Assembly: GCF_000499845.2 (NCBI RefSeq)
Contig: NC_023749.2
Span: forward strand, 18,226,681-18,290,680
Direction of reading: 5' to 3'
DNA length: 64,000 bases
Source of the DNA: Phaseolus vulgaris
Taxonomy: Eukaryota > Streptophyta > Magnoliopsida > Fabales > Fabaceae
The notes below the pieces were generated by a model. It was not told the DNA's origin. It saw only the letters and a list, made by a program, of their open reading frames with translations, and made no database searches. Below are positions 43,499 through 54,100 of the stretch, piece by piece (position 1 is the first letter of the stretch; each line of letters opens with the position of its first letter). A program made the position numbers and the translations under genes.

Positions 43499-44602
43499 AC
43501 TCCTCTTCCTATCCCTTCGATGCCTTGGGTAGATATATCTATGGATTTCATCTTAGGCTTACCCAAGACATCAAAGGGAAAGGACTCCATTTTTGTGGTA
43601 GTGGATCGTTTTTCAAAGATGGCTCACTTTATTCCTTGCCACAAAGTGGATGATGCATGCCACATTGCAAACCTCTTCTTCCAAGAAGTGGTTCGCTTGC
43701 ATGGGATTCCTTGGTCTATAGTGTCCGATAGAGATCCTAAGTTCTTGAGTCACTTTTGGAAGACCTTGTGGGGCAAGCTTGGAACTAAGCTTTTATTTTC
43801 TACCACTTGCCACCCACAAACTGATGGCCAAACCGAGGTGGTGAATAGAACTTTGGGACAACTATTGAGATGCTTTATTTCAGAGAATCCTAGAGTGTGG
43901 GAGAATTTACTACCCCATGTTGAGTTTGCATATAACCGAGTAGTAAATTCTACCACCTCCCATTCTCCTTTTGAGGTGGTCTATGGGTTTAATCCCCTAA
44001 CACCTCTTGATCTTCTTCCTATTCCCCTTCTTGGAGATGTCTTGTGCAAAGATGGGGATGAAAAGGCTTCTTTTGTGAAAACATTGCATAAAGACATCAA
44101 GAAGAGAATTGAGAAGAAGGTTGGCAAGTTTGCTGAACTTGCCAATAAAAGGAGAAAAGCATTGTTGTTTGATGAGGGCGATTGGGTTTGGCTTCACTTG
44201 AGGAAGGATCGTTTTCCTACTCAAAGGAAGTCCAAACTAATGCCTCGAGGGGATGGACCTTTCCAAGTCCTCAAGAGGATTAATGACAATGCTTATGAGT
44301 TAGATATGCCTGATACATTCTTAGGTAGTCATACTTTTAATGTCAGCGATCTAACTCCTTTTTCTGTAGGTCTCCAGAATTCGTGGTCGAATTCTCTCCA
44401 ACTCGGGGAGTATGATGGAGATCAAGCTCAAGAGCACATGGAGGCCAATCAACAAGATCAAGACGAGGTGGAGGCACAAATAGAAGACGCCCATGGAGGT
44501 CAAAGTCCACCTCAAAGGATTACAAGAAGCATGTTCAAAGCTTTAGGAGCTAGAGGACATTTATTTTCTCTTTTTGTAATTTCTTTAGTTGAAGGTGCTT
44601 AG
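43499..44602 (+). CDS. CRM-like pol part 2: integrase core and C-terminus
   Basis: Continues the pol frame ([17 protein letters not shown]). Catalytic Asp 43544, Asp 43727, Glu 43835, D-35-E spacing exact. Then [15 protein letters not shown], a basic region, and [22 protein letters not shown] followed by [11 protein letters not shown]. After that the frame runs through [15 protein letters not shown] into the 3' LTR from 44413 and ends at 44602, adding about 62 residues with [10 protein letters not shown]. An integrase tail encoded in the 3' LTR is described for CRM elements. No classical chromodomain was recognised. Confidence 0.92.
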   Translation, partial: TPLPIPSMPWVDISMDFILGLPKTSKGKDSIFVVVDRFSKMAHFIPCHKVDDACHIANLFFQEVVRLHGIPWSIVSDRDPKFLSHFWKTLWGKLGTKLLFSTTCHPQTDGQTEVVNRTLGQLLRCFISENPRVWENLLPHVEFAYNRVVNSTTSHSPFEVVYGFNPLTPLDLLPIPLLGDVLCKDGDEKASFVKTLHKDIKKRIEKKVGKFAELANKRRKALLFDEGDWVWLHLRKDRFPTQRKSKLMPRGDGPFQVLKRINDNAYELDMPDTFLGSHTFNVSDLTPFSVGLQNSWSNSLQLGEYDGDQAQEHMEANQQDQDEVEAQIEDAHGGQSPPQRITRSMFKALGARGHLFSLFVISLVEGA

Positions 44603-45375
44603 AGGGAAACATTAGAAACCTCTTTTGTTTTAGCATCTTTTAGGCTTTAATTAGGAGCTTTAGGGGGGTGTATTAGTCGATAGGTGTAGGAGTAGAATAG
44701 GAGGTGCCAAAGTGAAGGAAAGAGTCACACCTTCCTCATGCATGGAATAGGCGCTGGTTCTAGAATGTTTTAGGAGGGAATTTTGAAATTGTTTAGCTTG
44801 CATTTTCAGCACCTTAGGCTATAATAGAGGTGCTCTCCTTGTAAAATTCAGATTGGAATTAATCTAAGAAAACTCTACTCAAATTTTGAGTGAACTTTGG
44901 AGAGCTTTGAGCCTTCTTCTCTAGTCTTATCTTGATGGATCAATGGAGTCCTCAAGTGGCGGCATCACTCTTATCTAGGAGCATTCCACACTTCTAGTGG
45001 CGAGATCATCCATCCTCCTTCCATTTTCATGAGCATTTCTTCTCTCCTTCCTTTCTCTTCTTTCATTTGTTTTTGTTAGCTTGTGTTCTTGAGTTTGTTT
45101 TGGTGTTCTTGCTATTTTTATGAGTATTTTGGTTTGACAGTTTTATAATTCTGTCCATTCATCTTGTTCCTTTGCTTTTCTTACTCTTTTGTTCGGTTCA
45201 ATTTGACTAAAATTGGTTCATCCAAATGAGTTTGCAATTTGGTACTAGTTTTTGGTGAGTTCTTGTCTTAGAACAATGATCAAACTCTAAGAAAAGTGCC
45301 TCTATTTTGTCCAACTCAAGGTGATTCCTAAGAAGGTCAAGAACCTTTCTCTATATGGCTAGTGGAATCACATCA
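44413..45375 (+). mobile_element. 3' LTR of CRM-like element
   Basis: TGATGGAGATCAAGCTC to AATCACATCA, 963 bp, preceded by polypurine ACTCGGGGAG. Differences from the 5' LTR are visible but few (for example AGTCGATAG for AGTAGATAG near 44678, loss of one A in the TATA box). Right flank GCAGG. Confidence 0.93.
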
Positions 45376-45807
45376 GCAGGGGTGATCACGGTGGGACAGT
45401 AGGTAACACCTGGTACGTGCGCTAGCCAGGCCATACCTAGTATTCACACTGAGGTTGTACGAGACATCCAGCGAGAGAAGCATGCGAAGTTACTTCGCAT
45501 TTGACTAACGTAGGCGCGCCGCAGGATATATTAAGGCACCTCACGCTCATGCAGAGGTAAGATTTCATTCGTACAAGTTACCCGTTAACACAGAGAGAGA
45601 GAGAGAATCATAGAGTGCAAACGAGTCTCCCAGAGATTCATCGTACTTAGTTCTTTGGTGGTTTTGTGTAGCTGACTTGAGCGTCGGAGTGCAATCGGCG
45701 GCTAGAGGCGCCGTTTGTTGTGTTTCGCAGGCACGCTTGGGGTTCTTTGCGGGAGGCACAAGTTTGACGTGGCGAGTTCTTTGACAATGAAGTCCCCGGC
45801 AAGATCA
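45376..45807 (+). mobile_element. Tat copy D, 5' LTR, part 3
   Basis: Resumes after the GCAGG duplication and ends CAAGATCA two bases before the primer site. TATATTAA at 45527-45534 is a probable TATA box. An AG dinucleotide run lies at about 45592-45606. Confidence 0.85.
45527..45534 (+). promoter_or_regulatory. TATA box of Tat copy D LTR
   Basis: TATATTAA in GCAGGATATATTAAGGC, about 280 bp before the LTR end, the usual distance for these LTRs. Confidence 0.6.
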
Positions 45808-45809
45808 TT

Positions 45810-45827
45810 TGGCGCCCACCGTGGGGC
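45810..45827 (+). other. Tat primer-binding site
   Basis: TGGCGCCCACCGTGGGGC, two bases after the LTR end. The same sequence in reverse lies at 54081-54098 for the minus-strand Tat. The 5' TGGCGCC is complementary to a tRNA ending GGCGCCA; I do not assign the tRNA. Confidence 0.85.
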
Positions 45828-45900
45828 CCGTGTGAATTTGTGATCCCATCCACCTTGCTGCTAAGTTTCGTCGTTTGTTCTTGAGATTCTTACTGAGAAA

Positions 45901-47680
45901 ATGAGGAAGACAAGGCAAACTTCACCCGCGCCAACAGCTGAAGAGGGAGCTGTGACAATGGCGCAAGTCTTGGAAATGATGCGAGCTCTGCAAGATGATG
46001 TGGCGGCATCAAGAATGGAGCAAGAAAGGATGCAAGCAGATTTCACTGCATCCCAGGGAAGGAATGAAGAGCTGGATCGCGTTAACGAAGAATTGCGCAA
46101 GACTTTGCAGGCGCAGAAGGAGCGAGTGGCAGAAGAGAAAGTGGCACCGCCACCGTCTCCCCCCAGGACTTTCCCCATGCCATTCTCATCTGAGATCATG
46201 GGTGCAGTGGTGCCACCAGGCTTGGTGGGGGTGAAAGCCTCGTTTACAGGGGTGGAGGACCCAAAAACGCATCTGACAGCGTTTCACACCCAGATGACGC
46301 TTTCTGGGAGCTCAGACGCGGTGTACTGCAAACTATTCATGAGCACATTGAGTGGGATCGCTTTGGAGTGGTTCGTGAGCCTACCAGATGGCCACATCAC
46401 TTCGTTTCAGCAGTTCTCGAAGCTGTTCATGGAGCAGTAAATCGTCAACAGGGCACCCCCAGTGGTGTCGTACGACCTGTTCGACGTGCGCCAGAACCAG
46501 GGCGAGTCCCTCCGGGACTACCTTAGCCGTTTTGGGGCTCAGGTGGTGAGGCTGCCCAGGAAAGATGAGGATATGCTGGTGCATGCGTTCAAGAAAGGGG
46601 TTCTGGCGGGCCCTTTCAGTGAATCTTTGATCAGGAACCGCCCCAGCACCTTCGCGGAGATTAGGCGTCGTGTTGTGGCGCACATTGTGGCAGAAACAGT
46701 TGTTTCTGAAAAGAGGGAAAGCGCGATCCCGACCAAATCATGCGCAGGCTCGAGTAGGTCTCAGCAGCCAATGAGGGTGCACGAGGCCAAAGAAGGAAAG
46801 GGGGCCCAGGGAAAGCCCCGCCCTTATGAACCTAGGACTGACCAGGGCAGGGGGCGCGCGAGGGAGAGCAACGCGCCCCCCAGATTTGACTTTGTGGTGG
46901 AATTGGCGGAGCTGATCGCCATTCCAGCCATAGCGGCACGTCTGCGAGCACCGGAGAAGACCCACAAGGTGCTGGGACGAAAAAAGAACGTGTGGTGTGA
47001 GTTTCACCAGGCTTATGGCCACTCACTCCACACTTGCTTGGCGTTAGGTCACCAACTCGCGGAGTTGGTTAAAAGTGGTTTCCTGAGCGATTACTTGCGG
47101 GAGAAGCAAGGTGATCGGGCGTCGGGACCACCAGCGGAGGATCCGCAGCACGAAGTGGCGGTGCACGGGGAGGTGCACACGATTGCGAGAGGCTTCTCTG
47201 GAGAAGGATGTACGGCCTCTCAGAGGAAGAGGTACACACGCTTGGTGATGGCGGTCGATTCGGTGGAAGAGGATCGCTCCCCCGACGTTGACATCACCTT
47301 CACCAAGGAGGATCTCCAGGATGTTGTGCCATACGACAACGATCCTATTGTTATCTCCCTCGTCACGGCAGGGAGAAAAGTGCACAGGGTCCTTGTAGGC
47401 CAAGGAAGCTCGGCGGACGTGATGTTCTGGCCGACGTTCAACAAGCTACAACTGCCCCTCGATCATCTAAGGCCATACCCGGGGTGCTTATATGGTTTTG
47501 CAAGGGACCAAGTGGAGGTGCGAGGCTACATCGAGCTGAGAACCATGTTTACCGATGGGGCCGGGTCTCGCACCGAGAAGATCAAGTACCTAGTGGTGAA
47601 TGCCCCATCTGCCTACAACGTACTGTTGGGAAGACCGACTCTCAACAGGTTGGGTGCCGTACCATCGACGAGGCACATGA
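45901..47680 (+). pseudogene. Tat gag-protease, copy D
   Basis: ATG at 45901 (MRKTRQTSPAPTAEEG) is the only preserved natural Tat gag start on the plus strand here. A coiled coil (ASRMEQERMQ, ELDRVNEELRK) precedes the capsid region. TAA at 46438 replaces a Tyr codon; the same frame resumes to 47680. Zinc-like WCEFH...GH...C near 46993-47040. The protease motif reads VLVGQGSSADV: the catalytic Asp is Gly (47398-47400). At about 47680 an internal deletion of roughly 600 bp joins the end of protease (STRHM) to RT (LANVVLV). Confidence 0.88.
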
Positions 47681-48952
47681 CTGGCTAATGTGGTACTGGT
47701 GAAGAAGTCAAATGGTAAGTGGAGGATGTGCGTGGACTTCACCGATCTAAACAAGGCATGCCCAAAGGACTCCTATCCCCTACCCAGCATAGACGCCTTG
47801 GTGGATAGCGCGTCGGGATGCCAACTTATGAGTTTCCTGGATGCATTCTCAGGCTATAATCAGATCGGGATGCATCTGATGGACGAGTGCAAGACTGCGT
47901 TCATGACCGAGCGGTCTTGTTACTGTTACAAGGTAATACCCTTCGGGCTGAAGAACGCGAGAGCCACCTATCAGAGGTTGATGGATAGGGTGCTCTCACC
48001 GATGCTAGGAAGGAATGTATAGGCTTACGTCGATGACATGGTGGTAACCTCTCGAGAGAAGGAGCAGCATGTCACTAATCTGGAGGAATTGTTTGCAACA
48101 ATCACTAAATACAGGTTGAAGCGCAACCCAGAGAAGTGTATTTTTGGCGTGGAAGCGGGAAAGTCTTTACGCTTCCTCCTAACAGAGCGGGGGATTGAGG
48201 CGATCCCCGAGAAGTGTGCGGCGATCATGGCAATGAGGAGCCCAGCGTCGGGGAAGGAGGTGCAGCAACTCACCGATCGGTTGGCGGCATTGTCGCGATT
48301 TATTTCCGCTGGAGGAGAGAAGGGTCATCCTTACTTCCAGTGTCTCAAACGGAACAGTAGGTTCGTTTGGACTAAGGAGTGTGAGGAGGCTTTCATTAAG
48401 CTAAAAGGGTATCTGGCAAGCCCACCAGTGTTGTGCAAGCCACTGGAGGGCACCCCTCTCCGTTTGTACTTTGCTGTAACGAAAAGAGCGGTCAGTTCAG
48501 TTTTGGTTCAAGAGCAAGACCAGGTCCAGAGACCTATTTATTTTGTGAGTAAGGTGCTCCAGGGTCCTGAGGTAAGGTATCAGGCCCTGGAGAAGGCAGC
48601 TCTGGCGGTGGTGTTCTCAGCAAAGAGGCTCCGCCATTACTTTCACAGCTTCACGGTTGTAGTGATGACCGATCTTCCCATCCAGAAGGTGCTCAAGAAG
48701 CCAGACGTAGCCGGGAGGATGGTGAAGTGGGCCGTAGAGCTATCTGAGTTCGACATAAGGTACGAGCCCCGAGGACCGATCAAGGGGCATGTGTTTGTGG
48801 ACTTCGTCGTCGAGTTGTCATCGGGCGCTGCACCTTCGGAGGGCCTGGATTTTCGCTGGGTCTTATCAGTGGATGGCTCCTCCAATCAACAGGGAAGTTG
48901 CACTGGAGTCATCCTGGAAGGACCAAACGGAGTGCTGATCGAGCAGTCTCTG
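47681..48952 (+). pseudogene. Tat RT, RNase H and start of second RNase H, copy D
   Basis: LANVVLVKKSNGKWRMCVDF begins the RT. TAG at 48020-48022 stands in a Gln codon just before YVDDM. RNase H follows, then VDGSSNQQGSCTG of the archaeal-type RNase H. The frame is cut at 48952 in IEQSL by an LTR. Confidence 0.88.
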
Positions 48953-49868
48953 TGATGGAAACCAAGTAGAGGATGCTCAAGGCCATGAAGCCCAAGCCCA
49001 ACAAGGGGCCCAAGCCCATCAAGGGGTCCAAGCCCAACAAGGGGCCCAAGCCCAACGAATTACTAGGAGCATGGCAAGAGCTTTATGACAAGAGTATAAT
49101 AAAATGGCTCTTCTTATTTCTTTTGTTGAATAGGGGTGTGAATGTAATAAAAAGGTGTAAGTAGTAAGGGAGTCTAGGGGGGAGTGTAGATAGGAACCTA
49201 GGGGGTGCCAATCTAGGAAGGAAAGTCACACTTCCTTCATTGTCTAGATTGGCGCCGAATTTCATTGCATTTGTGTGCCATTTAGCTTGCATTTTCAGCA
49301 GCTCTAGGCTATAAATAAAGGTGCTTAGCTTGTACAATTCATATTGGAATTTTATAGTAGAGAGACTATACTCAATTTTGGAGAGAATTTGTGAGTTTTG
49401 AGTCTTCCTCTTCTTTGCCTTATCTTGTGAGCTATGGTGAGCTTCAAGTGGTGGCACTCCATCACTTATCTTGGTTCAAGGTTCCAAGTGGCGTGAATGG
49501 CTTCTTCCAATCCTCAAAATCCAGCACGCATCTTCTTCTATAAGTGTTCTTCTTCCCTTTTCTTCAATTTTCCATTCGGTTGTTTTGATTCCTAGAGTTT
49601 AGTTCTTTTTCTACCGTTTAATTTTGTGTTTCCAGCATTGTGTTCTTAATTCTGTTTTGGTTCAGTAGCTATCTTTTAAATTTTGTCCAGTTTTAATTCT
49701 TGTTCTTCTTTCCTTTTGTTTTGATTCAATTTGACAATACATGGACTTCCATATGAGTCTTGGTTGGTGCTTAGTTTTGGTGAGTTCTTGAATTTAGAAC
49801 ATTGATCCAATTCTAAAGTAAAGTGCCTTTCAAATCCAGCTCAAGTTGTTCCTAAGAATGTCAAGAAT
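48953..49868 (+). mobile_element. Diverged CRM-like solo LTR, 3' truncated
   Basis: Starts exactly TGATGGAAACC. Its first 130 bp keep an open frame with repeated GCCCAAGCCCAACAAGGGG units and the tail motif ITRSMARAL, so it represents another subfamily with the integrase tail. TATAAATA at 49310-49317. It stops about 40 bp short of the normal LTR end, and 39 bp of host RNase H are missing at the same point. Confidence 0.85.
49310..49317 (+). promoter_or_regulatory. TATA box of diverged CRM-like LTR
   Basis: TATAAATA in CTCTAGGCTATAAATAAAGG. Confidence 0.75.
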
Positions 49869-50986
49869 TACGAGGCCTTGATCGTCGGTATGTTGCTAGC
49901 AAGGGAGATGGGAGCAAAGAGTTTGTTGGCCAAGACCGATTCCCTGTTGGTCACCAGGCAGGTAACGGGGGAGTTCCAGGCCAAAGACCCACAGATGGCT
50001 GCATACCTCGAGTATGTGCACACCTTGAAGATGTCCTTTGCAGAGTTTGAGTTGGTCCACGTACCAAGAGAGCAGAATGCCAGAGCTGACTTGCTCGCTA
50101 AGCTAGCCAGCTCAAGCAAGGGGGGCAGGCAGAGGACCGTCATCCAAGAGACCTTGAAGGTACCTCGTGCGTTCGTAACGGACAACCAAGTACTTCAAGT
50201 GTGCAAGTCAAGGGAGCACATAGCGATCGGTCATCGGTCTCTAACTCAAGAAACTTTGAGAGCGCCTAGGCTGAGAGCGCGACCAATAAGAGCCGATGAG
50301 GAGATGGAGGTTTGCGCTGTAGGAAGAACTGACACGTGGATAACGCCGTACCAGCGATATTTGGCAGATGGGGTGCTCCCACTGGACCTGTCGGAGGCGA
50401 AAAGGGTAAAGAAGAGGTCGAGTAAGTTTACCCTTATCGATGGAGACCTCTTTAAGTTTGGATTCACCCATCCAGTGTTGGTGTGCATGCACGGAGAGTA
50501 GTGCACGAGGATCATGTCAGAGCTCCACGAGGGAGTGTGTGGAAGCCACGTCAGTGGTCGCGCCTTGGCACGTAGAGTTCTCCGCGCAGGGTACTACTGG
50601 CCAACGCTGAAAGAAGACTGCGTGGGGTATGCCCAACATTGCAAGCAGTGCCAGCAACACGCAGATTGGCACAAGGCGCCCCCTGAAGAGCTAAGGTCAA
50701 TTTATAGCCCATGGCCGTTCCACACCTGGGGAATTGACATCCTGGGACCCTTTCCCTTAGCAGTGAGGAAGATGAAGTTTCTGATCGTCGCCATAGAGTA
50801 TTTCACGAAGTGGGTGGAGGCAGAGCCGGTCGCGCAAATCACCGCTCATAAGGTCCAACAGTTTGTGTGGAAGAACATTGTGTGCCGTTTCGGAGTGCCC
50901 AAGCGTTTGGTCTCCGAAAATGGTACCCAGTTTACGAGTCACCAACTGAAGAACCTGTGCGAAGAAATAGGAATACAGCAGGTTCT
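49869..50986 (+). pseudogene. Tat second RNase H and integrase, copy D (truncated)
   Basis: Resumes at YEALIVGMLL. Ends of the archaeal-type RNase H (REQNARADLLAKLAS) near 50070. TAG at 50500 replaces a Lys codon. Integrase zinc site HEGVCGSH...CKQCQQH; GIDILGP near 50730. The second catalytic Asp is Glu (50916-50918, SENGTQF). The frame ends at 50986 in IGIQQV, before the catalytic Glu, where antisense-gene exon 2 sequence is joined. Confidence 0.87.
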
Positions 50987-51992
50987 CAAGCACGACCTTC
51001 TCGGTAATCAGAGTGGCGTTGGCAGATTCAGCGTCCTTGAGCTTTTGGTCTTTTGCTGAGAGAACCTCCACCATGTTTGCAAGCTGTTGACACAGAAAGG
51101 TATTCTCGGTCTCGAGCTGAAGGGTCCTTCCCGTTGTCTCCAGCAGATCAGCATCAAGAGCGGCGATGGCTTCCCCCATCAGCATCTTCGTCTTGATGGT
51201 CTCCTGGATTTGTAGGGCACGTCCTTTCTTGGCCTCCTCCAACATGTCCTTCAGCATGCTGTTAGTATTTTGAAAAGCCTCGTAGTCGCTTTGGAGCAAT
51301 TCCTTCTGGTTGAGCAGCTCGTTCATCTTACCTTCCAGCTTCTCAAGACGGCGATGCTGCGTGGAGAACTCGAGGGAAAGCACCATCTGACGGGCCAGAT
51401 GGAGATCCACTTCGCTGGCACTCCACTTGACTAGCTTGCGTCCTTGAATCAGCTGCTTAGTCAGGCGAAGGACTCTAGAGAGCCCCTCAGCGCTTGACCC
51501 CGATGCTTGAAGGGAGCTCTCACCACCACCCTCGGTTGTGGTTGCAGAATCTTAAGGGCATGGAGAGGTGGGAGGACGAGAGGTCCCCTCTGAGCGTGCC
51601 ACCCCGCTCCCAGTTGCTTGAGGCGGTGGGAGTGGTCCGGCAGGGAGCGGGGAAGGAAGAGGAGGTGGAGAAGGAGGGCGTGCAGGGGAGGCCTGAGCCT
51701 GAGGGGTTGGGATGGCGTTTTCCTCAGGTACCTCGGTTCCCCTTTTTCTTCGTTGGACCAAGGGGGACCCCAAACTCTCCTCGTCGATGGTCACGACGGT
51801 GGGGGGAGCCTTCACCAACCGTTTCCTCTTCTTATCACCCCTAGTCTCGAGGCCTTCAGCTGGCACGACCGAGATGGGGAAAGCGGGAATGGGTTCGACG
51901 GTCGTCTCCGCCCCAGAGGACGACCCGGCAACTCGTCGGCTTTTGGCGAGCTCGATCAGTTGTTGTCGGCGTTCCCTCGTGGAAGTCATATC
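50987..51992 (-). pseudogene. Antisense Tat gene, exon 2, copy D (C-terminus lost)
   Basis: Acceptor TGGTGCAG|AT at 51993-51995, then DMTSTRERRQQLIELAKSRR. A basic KKRKRLVKAP segment and Pro-rich tract follow; TAA at 51552-51554 is the only stop. The same frame continues with DLHLARQMVLSLEFSTQHRR and the coiled coil to about 50987, where it meets truncated integrase. The terminal DLSxFSxY...VVDGK module is missing. Sequence is closest to copy C. Exon 1 of this copy is absent. Confidence 0.82.
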
Positions 51993-52140
51993 TGCACCAG
52001 GTAAGCATAACAAGAGGTTAGTGCGCAAGAAGCCGAGAAGCAAATAAAACAAAGCGCAGGCAGGCGATTAGCATATGCAAATGAATGAGTATGGCAAGCA
52101 AGCACGAGGCGCATGTTCAAAAAAAAAAAACATAATAGTA
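51993..52140 (-). other. Broken intron 2 fused to gag-protease
   Basis: Intron sequence of the antisense gene upstream of its acceptor. At about 52120-52140, beside an A11 run, it changes to minus-strand gag-protease of another Tat element. No donor of the antisense gene remains. Confidence 0.7.
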
Positions 52141-53689
52141 AGTCAGAGAGAAGATAAACATCACGTCTGTCGAGCTTCCCTGGTCCACCAGAACTCTGTG
52201 GACCTTCCTTCCCGCTGTAATCAACGAAATGACTATGGGATCGTTGTCATGGGGCACAACGTCCCGAAGATCCTGCTTGGTGAACGTAATGTCCACCTCC
52301 GGCGAGTGATCTTCAAACATATCCACTGTCATCACCGACCGCGCGTACTTCTTCCTCTGCGATGCGGTGCATCCACCACCTGAGAAGCCTCTTGCAATGG
52401 TGTGGATTTCCCCGTGGATAGGCATCTCGTGTTGCTGGGCTTCTCCACCTGCTGGCTGGGAACTCGACGCTCCCCCCGTCCTCCTGTCCAGCAGATAGTC
52501 ATTTAGGAACCCGCTCTTAACCAGATCATCGAGCTGATACCCTAAGGACAAACACGAGTCCAAAGTGTGGCCAAAGCCCTGGTGAAACTCACACCAGGCG
52601 TCTGGCTTTGGTCCCAGCACCTTGTCGCCCACCTTCTCAGGCGCTTTCAACCTAGCAGATATATTGGGAATGGCGATCAGGTCCGCCAATCCCATAACAA
52701 ACTTGTGCTTAGACGGGCGATTGTATTCCCGGCGTGCTGGTTGCTGGCGTCCCTGGCCCCTCCCCTTGTTCCTCCTATCATAAGGATGGCGAGTCCTCTG
52801 GTCCTTCCTGGCCGCCGCCGCTGTCTCCAGCACCCTTTGCGGCTGGATCCTGGTCTGGGCGCGTGGTCTCGGCGACCTCACTCTCGTCGGCGATGTGAGC
52901 CACCGCAAGTCGCCTGACCTCAGCAAACGTTGCAGGGTGAGCCCTGATCAAGGCCTCGCAGAATGGTCCTGGCAGCACGCCCTTCTTGAATGCATAGACC
53001 AGCATTTCTTCATCTTTAGCCGACGATCTGACCATCTGCGCTCCAAAACGATTCAGGTAGTCTCTGAGGGACTCTCCCTGGTACTGCCTTATATCAAACA
53101 AATCATAAGACACCCTGGGCGGTGCCTTGTTCACGATGTACTGCTCGACGAAAACCTTCGAGAACTGCTGAAAATTGGTTATGTGACCGTTAGGTAGGCT
53201 CACAAACCACTCCAACGCCGTTCCCTGGAGCGTGCTCACGAACATCTTGCAATACACGGCGTCTGACCCTCCCGACAGCATCATCTGTGTATGGAACGTG
53301 GTTAGATGAGCCTCTAGATCCTCCACGCCGGTAAAGACAGCCTTGACAGGGACCACGCTCGTAGGAATAGGCGTGTCAGTGATCGCCTGAGCGAAAGGCA
53401 TAGGAAAAACACGAGGTGGCGACGACGGCGCGACCTCTTCAGCAATAGGACGCCCTTACTGCTCTTGAAGAGCTTGACGCAACTCCTCAGTCACCTTGGT
53501 AAGCTCATCATTCCTGGCCCGAGAGGCGGCCAGGTCCTCATGCATTCGTGCCTGCTCTATGCGCGAGGCTTCCACAGTCGCCTGCAACGAGCGCATAATA
53601 TCTACCATCTGCGCCATGGTCATGGCGGCGTCGCCTTCAGCAGCGACAGGCGCCACGGGGCTTGAACGATTGCTTCTCAATTTTCTCAT
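52141..53689 (-). pseudogene. Tat gag-protease, minus-strand copy
   Basis: ATG at 53689 (MRKLRSNRSSPVAP), coiled coil, TAA at 53456-53458, then VFPMPFAQAITD and the capsid region. A frameshift lies between about 52860 and 52930. The rest has the RKDQRTRHPY basic part, WCEFHQGFGH...C, and protease VLVDQGSSTDVMF, where it ends at the junction near 52140. Left of the junction there is no pol. Confidence 0.87.
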
Positions 53690-54080
53690 GAACTTAGCGA
53701 ATCACAGAATGCAGCGAACAACACTTACTTCAGCTACGATCGATTCAGCGATCAATCGGAAGGAACTCCGCGAAACTCCACAAGAAAACTCAAGAACACC
53801 GCAAACCTTCAAAGAAACTTGCAATTCCACCAGAAACCACCGCTTCTTCCACGAAAAAATCGAACAAATCGAAGAGCTCAAACTCCACCGAACAAATCAC
53901 GCGTAAACAGCAGAAAACCTCACTTCACCGAACAAAACCTCAATCGAACGGTGGAAAACGTGAGAAGCACTGAACAAAAGCTAGATGAACAGCGAACAAC
54001 GGTTGCACCGGCACACAACCACACAGAAAGCTACGAAAACCTCCAAGACTCTCGCTGCGGATGGGAACAAGTTTTACACG
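53690..54080 (-). other. Leader of minus-strand Tat
   Basis: Untranslated leader between primer site and gag, about 390 bp, much longer than in copy D (73 bp). No gene seen. Confidence 0.7.
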
Positions 54081-54098
54081 GCCCCACGGTGGGCGCCT
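54081..54098 (-). other. Primer-binding site of minus-strand Tat
   Basis: Reverse complement is AGGCGCCCACCGTGGGGC, identical to the copy D site except for the first base. Confidence 0.85.
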
Positions 54099-54100
54099 GA

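Larger units (their letters stand above)
36691..45375 (+). mobile_element. Complete CRM-like Ty3/gypsy element
   Basis: LTRs 36691-37654 and 44413-45375, flanked by perfect 5-bp duplications GCAGG (36686-36690 and 45376-45380). Inside are primer site, leader, gag, protease, RT, RNase H and integrase. Two faults are visible: a frameshift in an A-run near 40672 and a solo LTR of the same family inserted in pol at 42527-43493. Total 8685 bp, about 7.7 kb without the inserted LTR. CRM-type placement rests on the RT/integrase style and the integrase tail in the 3' LTR; other chromovirus clades remain possible. Confidence 0.93.

Noticed and set aside
52120..52130. A11 run as a sign of a retroposed poly(A) tail
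   Set aside because: The sequence before it is intron of the antisense gene, with no processed end and no target duplication, so a retroposed transcript is not supported.
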